From assembly GCA_049890195.1 (NCBI GenBank), contig JBMHBY010000001.1, positions 1-64,000 of the forward strand: DNA of 64,000 nt. Direction: 5' to 3'. How positions within the stretch are numbered: the first letter of the stretch is position 1; the number at the start of each line of letters is the position of its first letter. This document shows positions 27,059 through 34,786 of this stretch, piece by piece. The translations under genes and the position numbers were made by a program. A model generated the notes under the pieces. It ran no database searches and had not been told where the DNA came from. It was given only the letters and a program-made list of their open reading frames with translations. The DNA comes from JAYQKL01 sp049890195. GTDB taxonomy: Bacteria > Pseudomonadota > Alphaproteobacteria > RS24.

Positions 27059-27464
27059 CGCCGGCTTTGGTCTGCACCCGCAATTGGCGGCGGACTGTCA
27101 TCAGGTCTGTCGTGTCGGGGGCATATTGGTGTTGTTGCTGGATGATGCCCGTTATCCATGGCTGGTATTGGTGCCGGCCCATGAGGGGGTGGCTGAGTGG
27201 ATGGATCTGCCAAAGGACGCCCAAGCTGACTTGCACCAGCTGACCATGACATGCTCCGCCATCCTGCAAGAGCTTTTTGATCTAGACAAAATCAATATCG
27301 GCGCCCTTGGCAATCTGGTGCCGCAGCTGCATGTGCATGTGGTGGCGCGGTATAAGAATGACCCGGCCTGGCCGGGGCCGGTTTGGGGCCACTCCCCCGC
27401 CACGCCCTATGCGCCGGATGAACTGAAACAGAGGATGTCAAAATTGCAGGCAGCTCTGCAGTGA
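27051..27464 (+). CDS. HIT domain-containing protein
   Basis: About 137 aa. The motif QLHVHVVARYKND followed by AWPGPVWG identifies a HIT-type nucleotide hydrolase/transferase of the group whose first His is replaced by Gln; the nucleophilic middle His remains. The start is inferred: TTG at 27051, overlapping the MBL gene stop by 8 bp, begins just before the family's usual 'GLHPQLAAD' N-terminus. No ATG exists near there, and upstream codons in this frame lie within the MBL gene. Function is unproven; Ap4A- or AMP-conjugate hydrolysis is typical. Confidence 0.82.
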   Translation: MVDAGFGLHPQLAADCHQVCRVGGILVLLLDDARYPWLVLVPAHEGVAEWMDLPKDAQADLHQLTMTCSAILQELFDLDKINIGALGNLVPQLHVHVVARYKNDPAWPGPVWGHSPATPYAPDELKQRMSKLQAALQ

Positions 27465-28955
27465 TCAAGCGTCGGTTTCATATTCCGCCAGATCAATGTG
27501 CTGCATCTCCCGCATGTAGCGATAGGTTGAATGCGGCCATAAGGTGTGGTTCTGGTCGGTTTCGCCGCTGATGCCGTTTTTGTACCAGCTGGCGCAGTTG
27601 CCATTCCAGACCATACCCTTCAGGCCCTCTTGAATGCTTTGTGAATAGGCATCTTGTCGGTCCTGTTTTGGCGCAATTCGGGTTAACCCTTTTTGCTGCA
27701 TTTGGGTCAGGGCGCTGATGATGTAACGCACCTGTGCCTCAATCATCAAAATGACGGAATTATGGCCCAGTCCGCTGTTCGGCCCAAGCAGCATGAACAG
27801 GTTGGGAAAACCTGCAACACTGACGGTCCGGTGCGCGACAATCTTGTCGTCCCAAGCCTGTTTCAGGCTTGTGCCCTCGGTATTGGCGACCTCCAAATGG
27901 TCAAGGAAGTTAAATGGCTCAAAACCGGTCGCAAAAATCAGCACATCAAATTCATGGTGGCTGCCGGTCTTGTCCGTCACCCCCGTGGCTGTGATTTCAG
28001 CAATGCCGTCCGTATGCAGTGTGACATGCTCTTGCTGCAGTGTTTCCAGATATCCGTCGACCACCAATATCCGCTTGCAGCCGATTGGATAATCGGGCGT
28101 CAGTTTTTGTTGCAGAGACTTGTCCGCGACCGTTTTTTTTATGTAATTGCGCGCATGGCGCCTGACGAGTTTTTGCATGAAGCTGTTTTCACGGAAAACA
28201 CGAAAAGTTATGAATTCACTCATGGAATAGATTTTGGCCCGCCTCAGCAGGGATAAAACCGGGAAACGGCGCATGAGTTTTTTCGCCCAACCGGATATTT
28301 TGTAGTTCTGACGCGGCAATACCCAGTTTGGGGTGCGCTGAAAGACCGTCAGGCTGGCAACTGTGTCAGCAATTTCCGGAACCAGTTGAACAGCGCTGGC
28401 TGCGGAGCCGATTACCCCGACACGTTTGCCGGACAAGGACACATCATGGCGCCACTCCGCAGAGTGAAAAGCCGGCCCGGTGAAATCCGCGTGTCCCGGA
28501 ATGTCCGGGAAGGCCGGCGTGTGCAAGCCGCCTATGGCCGTGACCACCATATCAAAATCTGCCTGCTCGCCGTCTTCCAGGGTCAATGTCCAGCCGCTTG
28601 CGCCATGGACCGCGGAGACCACGCGCCGGTTGAAACGGCAGTGCGGCAGGATACCATAATCTGAGGCAATCTTTTCGCAATAGGCCTGAATTTCCGACCC
28701 CGAGGAATAGGCTTCGCTCCAGTCAGGATTGCGGGCAAAGGAAAAGGAGTACAGATGCGAGGGGACATCACAGGCGACACCCGGATAGGTGTTTTCACGC
28801 CATGTGCCGCCAACAGTGTCCGCCTTTTCAAAAATGGTGAAATCCGTAAAGCCGTTTTTCAGCAATTGGATGCCCATGCACATGCCGCTCAAGCCGGCAC
28901 CCAGAATGGCAATTCTTGGATTGGATGGTTTGCTGGGCCTGTTGGTTTCAGTCAT
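27465..28955 (-). CDS. Flavin-containing monooxygenase, Baeyer-Villiger type
   Basis: A 496-aa class B flavoprotein. GAGLSG at residues 19-24 binds FAD, followed by 'GGTWRENTYPGVACDVPSHLY'-type sequence typical of BVMOs. The BVMO fingerprint FxGxxxHxxxW is met by FTGPAFHSAEW near residue 160, and a second Rossmann motif (GVIGSAASAVQLV) follows. Such enzymes insert oxygen next to ketones, forming esters or lactones, using NADPH and O2. It ends 1 bp from the HIT gene stop (convergent) and diverges from an SDR gene that could supply its ketone substrate. Confidence 0.93.
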   Translation of the reverse strand: MTETNRPSKPSNPRIAILGAGLSGMCMGIQLLKNGFTDFTIFEKADTVGGTWRENTYPGVACDVPSHLYSFSFARNPDWSEAYSSGSEIQAYCEKIASDYGILPHCRFNRRVVSAVHGASGWTLTLEDGEQADFDMVVTAIGGLHTPAFPDIPGHADFTGPAFHSAEWRHDVSLSGKRVGVIGSAASAVQLVPEIADTVASLTVFQRTPNWVLPRQNYKISGWAKKLMRRFPVLSLLRRAKIYSMSEFITFRVFRENSFMQKLVRRHARNYIKKTVADKSLQQKLTPDYPIGCKRILVVDGYLETLQQEHVTLHTDGIAEITATGVTDKTGSHHEFDVLIFATGFEPFNFLDHLEVANTEGTSLKQAWDDKIVAHRTVSVAGFPNLFMLLGPNSGLGHNSVILMIEAQVRYIISALTQMQQKGLTRIAPKQDRQDAYSQSIQEGLKGMVWNGNCASWYKNGISGETDQNHTLWPHSTYRYMREMQHIDLAEYETDA

Positions 28956-29068
28956 GCGTCCTACCTGAGGTGCCCGTCAAAAAACGGGTCTTGTCGTTGG
29001 GTTTGCGGGGGAGCCGGTCTAATTTCCCGTATGTAGCGGCAAGAAGCAAGGTAATTTTGGAGGCGGTT

Positions 29069-29800
29069 ATGAAAAATCTGACAGACGGTTTCACGGCAAT
29101 CGTCATTGGCGCGTCCGGCGGCATTGGTGGGGCCCTGGCCCATCGGCTTCAGGCCATGCCTGGGTGCAAGCGGCTGATCGCCACCGCACGGACACCGGAA
29201 AAGGGGCAAGATCTGCAGTCTTTGGTCCGTCTGGACACGGCTGATGAGACCATGATTGCCGCCTTTGCCGCCACATTGGACACCGAGGTTGATCTGGTGA
29301 TCAACGCGACGGGCCTGTTGCATGACCCGTCGCGGGATATTTTTCCTGAACGCAGTCTAAGACATCTTGATATGGATCAAATGCAGGCCGTCTTTGCGGC
29401 CAATGCCTTTGGGCCGGCGCTTTTGATCAAACATCTGCTGCCCAAATTGCCGCGCCAAAGACCTGCGGTTTTCGCCTCCCTCTCTGCGCGTGTCGGCTCG
29501 ATTTCCGACAACCGTCTGGGGGGGTGGTATGCTTACCGCGCTGCCAAAGCGGCCCACAATATGCTGGTCAAGACCGCTGCGTTGGAGGCTGCACACCGCT
29601 ATAAGCAGGCGGTGGTTGTCGGTTTGCATCCGGGTACGGTTGAGACCGGCCTGTCTGAGCCCTTCAAGGGCAATGTCCCGGCTGAAAAACTGTTCACGCC
29701 GGATCAATCAGCCGGCTACCTGCTGCAGGTGCTGTCGGGATTGTCAGCGTCTGACAGCGGTAAAGTGTTTGACTGGAAGGGTCAGGAGGTGCCGGCCTGA
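29069..29800 (+). CDS. SDR family oxidoreductase (C-factor-like)
   Basis: A 243-aa short-chain dehydrogenase. GASGGIGG at residues 14-21 binds the cofactor; 'SLSARVGSISDN' supplies the Ser and Y156-RAA-K160 the catalytic pair. The spacing and the 'GLHPGTVETGLSEPF' segment resemble CsgA/C-factor-type SDRs. TTGGAGG precedes the ATG. It diverges from the Baeyer-Villiger-type monooxygenase across 113 bp. Confidence 0.93.
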   Translation: MKNLTDGFTAIVIGASGGIGGALAHRLQAMPGCKRLIATARTPEKGQDLQSLVRLDTADETMIAAFAATLDTEVDLVINATGLLHDPSRDIFPERSLRHLDMDQMQAVFAANAFGPALLIKHLLPKLPRQRPAVFASLSARVGSISDNRLGGWYAYRAAKAAHNMLVKTAALEAAHRYKQAVVVGLHPGTVETGLSEPFKGNVPAEKLFTPDQSAGYLLQVLSGLSASDSGKVFDWKGQEVPA

Positions 29801-29808
29801 CAAGCCGG

Positions 29809-29955
29809 TCACGTCGGGTGCCCCTGGCGCCGGCAGCGTTCAGAGCAGTAAATGACATGCTCCCAGTCCCGCGCCCATTTCTTGCGCCAAACAAACGGCC
29901 GGCTGCAAACCGGGCAGGTCTTTTTCGGCAGCTCTGATTTCTTGCGCATTTTCAT
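29809..29955 (-). CDS. DUF2256 domain-containing small protein
   Basis: A 48-aa protein matching DUF2256: 'LPKKTCPVCSRPFVWRKKW' followed by 'YCSERC'. Four cysteines (CxxC and CxxxC) could bind zinc. It is basic and Trp-rich. The ATG at 29955 fits the family length; the frame is open further upstream to 30069 but without similarity. Function is unknown. It converges on the SDR gene, 8 bp between stops. Confidence 0.9.
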   Translation of the reverse strand: MKMRKKSELPKKTCPVCSRPFVWRKKWARDWEHVIYCSERCRRQGHPT

Positions 29956-30078
29956 GCTTACAAAAATGGGGCATTTAAGGGTGGGGGCAACCCCCCCTTC
30001 GAGCGGTTCAAAGACCTGTCTCATGAACCGCCCGCCGGCCATGGAGGGACGAAGGGTTGGCCGGACCACTGGAAGTCT

Positions 30079-30115
30079 GCAGCAGTGACAAAATCAAACA
30101 CAACAACACTGCTGC
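30079..30115. repeat. Inverted repeat upstream of DUF2256
   Basis: Perfect 9-bp arms GCAGCAGTG (30079-30087) and CACTGCTGC (30107-30115) with a 19-nt A/C-rich spacer. No T tail follows in either direction, so it is not an obvious terminator. It lies about 125 bp upstream of the DUF2256 start, in a 354-bp gap (29956-30309) that otherwise shows no gene. Confidence 0.4.
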
Positions 30116-30309
30116 ACGTTACTGGGAGACACAACTTACAAGTGATACCTCAAGATATCCACAGACCGGGCAACACACCAAGAAAAACCATAATATTCGT
30201 AAATAAAAACAACACCTTGTGAGATTTTTACAACGATATTGGCCGCCAGTTTTGAGCGCTGTTAAGGGTAAAGGTATCTTTTTGGATAAGTATTAGACTT
30301 AATCTGCAA

Positions 30310-31974
30310 TCACAGGGTTAATCTATGGCGTGCTGGCTGATCCGAGCCGGGCAGCATGAATTTCGTGGCCGCTATGACGGGGATAATGCCGGTCAGGATG
30401 ATCAGCAGCGCCGGAGCGGCGGCCTCCTCGATGAGACCGAGGCTGGCCTTGGTGTAGATTTGGGTTGCCAGCGTCTCGAAATCAAAAGGCCGCAAAATCA
30501 ACGTGGCCGGCAGTTCTTTCATGGCATCAACAAAGACCAGGATCAGGACGCCGATCAGGCTGGGCCGCAGCAATGGCAGGTAAATGCGCTGCAGCCTCTG
30601 AGCGCCTTGCGCCCCCAGAGACCGCGCGGCAATATCCATTTGCGGCGGGATGCGTGAAAGACCGGCCTCCAATGTTCCATAGCTGATGGACATGAAGCGC
30701 ACACAATAGGCGAACAACAGGCCAAAAACCGACCCGGTCAGAAACAGGGTCATGCTCATCGGCAGATGGAGGTTTATTTTGGCAAGCACGTCATCAGCCG
30801 AACTCAGGCAAATCAGGACGCCCAAGCCCAGCACCGTCCCCGGGACGGCATAGCCGATGGAGGCGAATTGGGTGATTTTGGCGGCTGTTTTTGATGGGTT
30901 GAAGCGTTGCCCTAAAACCAGAACGAGACCGATCAGAATGGTCACAAGACCGGCGCCCAAGGCCAGCCCTACACTGTTCCCCAAGGCCGGGAGGAAACCG
31001 GCGGGTTCCGGCGTGGTGGACAGGGCCAGCTGGACCAACACCATCACAGGCACCACAAAGCCGAACAGAATGGGAAACAGGCACAAGACAACCGCCGGCA
31101 GAAATTGGATGGGGGTCAGGCGGAAGACAGCCTGTTCGGCCTGCCGGTCGGCGCTGCCGTAATCCTGCAGGTCGCGGCGGTTGGACTTCTCAATGAAAAT
31201 GAGGGCCGCCATCAGCACCAACAGCACCAGGGCCATCTGTACAGCCGCCCCCAACTGGCCGCGTGCGAGCCAGGTGTCATACACGCCGACCGTCAATGTC
31301 CGGACCCCCAAATATTCCACCGCCCCGATGTCGTTCAGGCATTCCATCAGGGCCAATGCCACTCCGACAAAAAGGGCCGGCCGGCACAAGGGCAAGCCGA
31401 TGCGCCAGAAGCAGGCAAACGGCCCGGCGCCCAAGGCCCGCGCAGCATGGATGAGCCGGACCGATTGTTTCAAAAAGGACGCCCGCGCGGAAATATAGAC
31501 ATAGGGTGTGAGCACGACGCCCATGCAAAACACCGCCCCGGCGAGGGAGCGCATATCGAGGCCCTGCGGGATTGTCTGCGCCCAAAAGCTGCTCCACGGA
31601 CCGGTGCTGTCAACGGCTTCGGCATAGGCATAAGCGGAAATATAGGTGGGGATGGCCAAGGGCAGCATCAACCCCCATTCCAGAACCCGCTTGCCGGGTA
31701 TTTTGTAGAATGTGACGCACCAGGCTGCACCAAGCCCGAAAACAGCGGTGAACAGGCCGACTCCGGTCATCAGCAGCAGCGTTGTGGCCAACTGCCCGGG
31801 CAGGACGGTCGCCAGAAGATGGGACCAGGTTGCGGTAAAGCTTTGATCACCGAAAAACTCCGGACCGGCCAAGCCGGAGATGCCACCTGTTGACAGAACC
31901 AAAACCGCAGCAATGGGTGCCAGAAGCAATGCGGTAAGCAGGACTGTCAGGACCTCATATCTTTTGATAAGCAT
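30310..31974 (-). CDS. Iron(III)-type ABC transporter permease (FbpB family)
   Basis: A 554-aa two-module permease with about 12 hydrophobic segments. Each half carries the EAA-type loop, e.g. 'RALGAGPFACFWRIGLPLCRPAL' and 'RSLGAQGAQRLQRIYLPLLRPSL'. The duplicated arrangement is typical of FbpB/ThiP permeases for ferric iron or thiamine. No binding protein or ATPase gene is adjacent, so the partner genes must lie elsewhere. The ribosome site is weak. Confidence 0.92.
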   Translation of the reverse strand: MLIKRYEVLTVLLTALLLAPIAAVLVLSTGGISGLAGPEFFGDQSFTATWSHLLATVLPGQLATTLLLMTGVGLFTAVFGLGAAWCVTFYKIPGKRVLEWGLMLPLAIPTYISAYAYAEAVDSTGPWSSFWAQTIPQGLDMRSLAGAVFCMGVVLTPYVYISARASFLKQSVRLIHAARALGAGPFACFWRIGLPLCRPALFVGVALALMECLNDIGAVEYLGVRTLTVGVYDTWLARGQLGAAVQMALVLLVLMAALIFIEKSNRRDLQDYGSADRQAEQAVFRLTPIQFLPAVVLCLFPILFGFVVPVMVLVQLALSTTPEPAGFLPALGNSVGLALGAGLVTILIGLVLVLGQRFNPSKTAAKITQFASIGYAVPGTVLGLGVLICLSSADDVLAKINLHLPMSMTLFLTGSVFGLLFAYCVRFMSISYGTLEAGLSRIPPQMDIAARSLGAQGAQRLQRIYLPLLRPSLIGVLILVFVDAMKELPATLILRPFDFETLATQIYTKASLGLIEEAAAPALLIILTGIIPVIAATKFMLPGSDQPARHRLTL

Positions 31975-32020
31975 CTTGAGCTTTCTTCTGATGACGATGA
32001 ACGGATGGAATGGACGCCCG

Positions 32021-32203
32021 TCAGTCTTGCTTGACCATTGCCGCTGCTGCAGTCAGCTCCCGGGCGATCTCCTCGGCTTCATCGGGTGTGAAATCCATCG
32101 GCAGCTCGAATTTTTCAGTCGAGATAAAAATGCGGACCATGCCCTGGTCGGTCGGCCCGACGCTCAATTCAGCTTCCAAATCTGAAGGCGTGTTGATACC
32201 CAT
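32021..32203 (-). CDS. DUF6324-like small protein
   Basis: A 60-aa acidic protein (N-terminal MGINTPSDLEAELSVGPT, C-terminal 'MDFTPDEAEEIARELTAAA'). I recognise this pattern from a small conserved alphaproteobacterial family (DUF6324); the recollection is moderately secure. The core 'GMVRIFIS' strand and C-terminal helix suggest a compact alpha/beta fold. No function is known. It lies upstream of the iron-type permease on the same strand, 46 bp apart. Confidence 0.8.
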   Translation of the reverse strand: MGINTPSDLEAELSVGPTDQGMVRIFISTEKFELPMDFTPDEAEEIARELTAAAAMVKQD

Positions 32204-32366
32204 GCGTAACCCCGTTTTCTCAAAACCTGATATGTCTTAGCACAGGCCCATCGCAAATGACAGGTGTGATGATTCATGCGTCCCGCATTGCCATGTCCGG
32301 GGCAGAGGCGCAGGCAACGAAAAGTCTTGAAACCGCTATCACTTCGGACTATTTTGCCACAGCAAT

Positions 32367-32443
32367 GCAGCCGTAGCTCAGTAGGTTAGAGCGCCTGATT
32401 GTGGATCAGGAGGTCCCCCGTTCAAATCGGGGCGGCTGTACCA
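32367..32443 (+). tRNA. tRNA-His (GTG)
   Basis: A 77-nt cloverleaf including encoded CCA, anticodon GTG at 32401-32403, with good D, anticodon and T stems. The base before G1 is T and the discriminator is A, so the usual G-1:C73 identity pair of tRNA-His is not encoded. This form is known in a large subgroup of alphaproteobacteria. The acceptor stem ends in a G1:U72 wobble. Confidence 0.95.
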
Positions 32444-32499
32444 CCTTCCCGTAATTTTTCAAGCTTTGTTATGTGTCCCCCTTGCCACGCTCGCCGGAC

Positions 32500-33561
32500 A
32501 TGTATATGTGTGGTGAGATGTTGACAGACAGTGAACTGCAACTTTTGGAAACGCTGGGCAGCGTCTCTGAGGATGGCCTGATTGTGATTGATGAGGCTGG
32601 GGTTGTGGCCTTCGCCAATTCCAAAGCCTTGAGTTTTTTCGGGGCGCGGATCAAATCGCGGCGTCTGCAGAATTTTGTCCGCCACCCGGATTTTCTGGAT
32701 GTCCTGCAAAAGGTCACCCAGTCCGGTGCTGAAGCGGAATTGACTCATCACCTCAGCGGCACCATTGAGCGCACCTTTTCCTTGAATTTCAGAAGCATCT
32801 GCACGACCAGACACCTGGCCTTGCTTGTTGTCAGGGATTTGACCAGCGCCCGGATGCTGGAGCGCATGCGCTCCGACTTTGTGGCCAATGTCAGCCATGA
32901 ACTGCGCTCGCCGCTGACCAGCCTGATCGGGTTCATCCAGACGCTGAACATGTCGGACACCAATGCCGCTGATCTGAAAAAGTATCTGACCATCATGAAT
33001 GATGAGGCTATGCGCATGAACAGGCTGATCAATGACCTGTTGTCCTTGTCACAACAGGTTGCGGACAGTCATGTCTTGCCGAGTGGAGTGGTGGATTTGA
33101 ATGGGTTGGCCGAAGATGCCGTCAGCAGCCTGTCACAGCAAGCCAAGGAACGCGGCATTGCGCTGAAGATCCACAATGAGGGGTCCGAAAGTGCGGATGG
33201 GACGTGTGCAGTCAACGGCTCTTATGAGGATCTGCGGGCCGTGCTGGTCAATTTGCTTGATAACGCCATAAAATATGGTGATGCCGAACAGGATGTCAGG
33301 ATTGTCATTGAGCCGGCCAGGCATCAAATGATCGAGGTTCGGGTCATTAATGTGGGTGAGGGGATTGAGGCTGAACACATCCCCCGGCTGACGGAACGGT
33401 TTTACCGCGCCGATAAAGCCCGCGCCCGCCAGACGGGGGGTGCCGGGCTTGGGCTTGCCATCGTCAAACACATCGTCCAGCGTCATCGGGGGCGGTTGCG
33501 GATCAGCAGTGAGCCGCAAGGTGAAACAACATTCACTGTGATTTTGCCGGCGGCCGGATAG
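32500..33561 (+). CDS. phoR: Phosphate regulon sensor histidine kinase, apparently soluble
   Basis: About 353 aa. A PAS-like N-terminal region ('LGSVSEDGLIVIDEAGVVAF') leads to the HisKA motif FVANVSHELRSPLTS with phosphoacceptor H133, then the ATPase boxes 'NLLDNAIKYG' (N) and 'GGAGLGLAIVKHIVQRHRG' (G2). Position before pstSCAB-phoU-phoB identifies PhoR. No membrane segment precedes the PAS region, unlike classical PhoR. The start is uncertain: GTG 32473, ATG 32500, 32506 or 32518 are in frame, none with a strong ribosome site, and none adds a membrane segment. Confidence 0.9.
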   Translation: MYMCGEMLTDSELQLLETLGSVSEDGLIVIDEAGVVAFANSKALSFFGARIKSRRLQNFVRHPDFLDVLQKVTQSGAEAELTHHLSGTIERTFSLNFRSICTTRHLALLVVRDLTSARMLERMRSDFVANVSHELRSPLTSLIGFIQTLNMSDTNAADLKKYLTIMNDEAMRMNRLINDLLSLSQQVADSHVLPSGVVDLNGLAEDAVSSLSQQAKERGIALKIHNEGSESADGTCAVNGSYEDLRAVLVNLLDNAIKYGDAEQDVRIVIEPARHQMIEVRVINVGEGIEAEHIPRLTERFYRADKARARQTGGAGLGLAIVKHIVQRHRGRLRISSEPQGETTFTVILPAAG

Positions 33562-33591
33562 TTATCCTCAGGCCGTCATTTTTTACGGTTT

Positions 33592-33609
33592 CTGTCATAA
33601 ATCTGTAAT
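33592..33609 (+). promoter_or_regulatory. PHO box upstream of pstS
   Basis: Two 7-bp direct repeats, CTGTCAT and CTGTAAT, 11 bp apart, match the PhoB-binding consensus CTGTCAT-N4-CTGTCAT with one mismatch. A further CCGTCAT lies at 33573-33579. It sits about 64 bp before the pstS start, so phosphate starvation should induce pstSCAB-phoU-phoB through PhoB. Confidence 0.8.
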
Positions 33610-33672
33610 AATTGGGGAACACACCTTACCCACTCTTTTTGAGTTAAAAACCACATCACAATGCAGGAGTTC

Positions 33673-34719
33673 ATGATGCGCTTTTTTCTGGCAATAGCCC
33701 TTATGGCCGGCACGATGGCTTTCAGCCAATCCGCCCATGCCCGTGACCAAATTTCAATTGTTGGGTCCTCAACGGTGTTCCCGTTCGCAACAGCGGTTGC
33801 CGAACAGTTTGGCCGGACCTCGTCGTTCAAAACACCGATCATCGAGTCAACCGGCTCAGGCGGTGGCATGAAGCTGTTTTGCGCCGGCATTGGCCTCGAG
33901 CATCCGGACATCACAAACGCCTCCCGCCGCATCAAGTCCAAAGAATACAAGAAATGCACGGACAACGGAATTGACATGACTGAGATTGTCATTGGTTATG
34001 ACGGCATTGTCATAGCCAACGCCAAATCACAAGACACCTTGAAGCTGACGCTTGAGCAGGTTTACCTTGCCACCGCCGCTCAAGTCCCGGATAAGGGCTG
34101 CACCAAATTCAACTGTGCCATGGTGAAAAACCCTTACAAAAACTGGAGCGACATCGATCCGTCATTGCCGAACTACAAAATTGAGATCCTAGGGCCTCCG
34201 CCGACCTCAGGTACACGCGACGCCTTTCAGGAACTGGCCATGAGCAGAGGCTCAAAAGCTTATGATTATCTCAATGCCCTGAAGAAAAAAGACAAAAAGG
34301 CTTGGAAAAAACTGACCCGCACGGTGCGCGAAGACGGTGCCTGGATTGACGCGGGTGAGAATGACAATCTCATGGTCAACAAGCTGGTCGCCAACCCAAA
34401 CGCCTTCGGGGTCTTCGGCTTCAGCTTCCTCGACCAGAACAGTGACAAGATCCACGGCGCGACGGTCAATGATGTCCGACCGACATTTGAGAACATCGCC
34501 GGCGGCAAATATAAAATTTCCCGCTCCCTGTATTTTTATGTCAAACACGCCCATGTCGGCACCGTGCCCGGCATCAAAGCGTTTTTAAAGGAGTTCACCA
34601 GCGAAGACGCCTTCGGTGAAGAGGGTTATTTGATCGACAAGGGACTGATTCCCCTGCCGAGTGCAGATCGGGATGGTATGCGCCAAGACGGTAAGTCCTT
34701 GAAAAAACTTGTAATGTAA
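33673..34719 (+). CDS. pstS: Phosphate ABC transporter, substrate-binding protein
   Basis: A 348-aa periplasmic phosphate-binding protein. The signal peptide (MMRFFLAIALMAGTMAFSQSAHA) is followed by 'ISIVGSSTVFPFATAVAEQF' and 'IIESTGSGGGMKLFCAG', the phosphate-contacting loops; 'PPPTSGTRDAF' is also conserved. CAGGAGT precedes the ATG pair at 33673/33676. First gene of the transport operon behind a PHO box; a strong hairpin follows the stop. Confidence 0.95.
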   Translation: MMRFFLAIALMAGTMAFSQSAHARDQISIVGSSTVFPFATAVAEQFGRTSSFKTPIIESTGSGGGMKLFCAGIGLEHPDITNASRRIKSKEYKKCTDNGIDMTEIVIGYDGIVIANAKSQDTLKLTLEQVYLATAAQVPDKGCTKFNCAMVKNPYKNWSDIDPSLPNYKIEILGPPPTSGTRDAFQELAMSRGSKAYDYLNALKKKDKKAWKKLTRTVREDGAWIDAGENDNLMVNKLVANPNAFGVFGFSFLDQNSDKIHGATVNDVRPTFENIAGGKYKISRSLYFYVKHAHVGTVPGIKAFLKEFTSEDAFGEEGYLIDKGLIPLPSADRDGMRQDGKSLKKLVM

Positions 34720-34733
34720 CTTTTCTGAGACTC

Positions 34734-34769
34734 AACCACAACGTTGGAGTAAAATCCAACGTTGTGGTT
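34734..34769 (+). terminator. Intercistronic 15-bp hairpin between pstS and pstC
   Basis: Perfect 15-bp arms (AACCACAACGTTGGA and its complement) with a 6-nt loop, followed by CTTCTTT. It begins 14 nt after the pstS stop and ends 17 nt before pstC. The tail is too weak for a full terminator, so partial termination or protection of the pstS mRNA 3' end is likely. Either would give more PstS than permease. Confidence 0.75.
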
Positions 34770-34786
34770 CTTCTTTGGGCAATGCG

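Noticed and set aside
30070..30309. Mobile element remnant in the AT-rich gap before the iron-type permease
   Set aside because: No terminal repeats or transposase fragments; only an isolated inverted repeat.
32367..32443. tRNA-His as an integration site for a genomic island
   Set aside because: No integrase, direct repeat of the tRNA 3' end or composition change was seen on either side; the flank is the conserved pho cluster.
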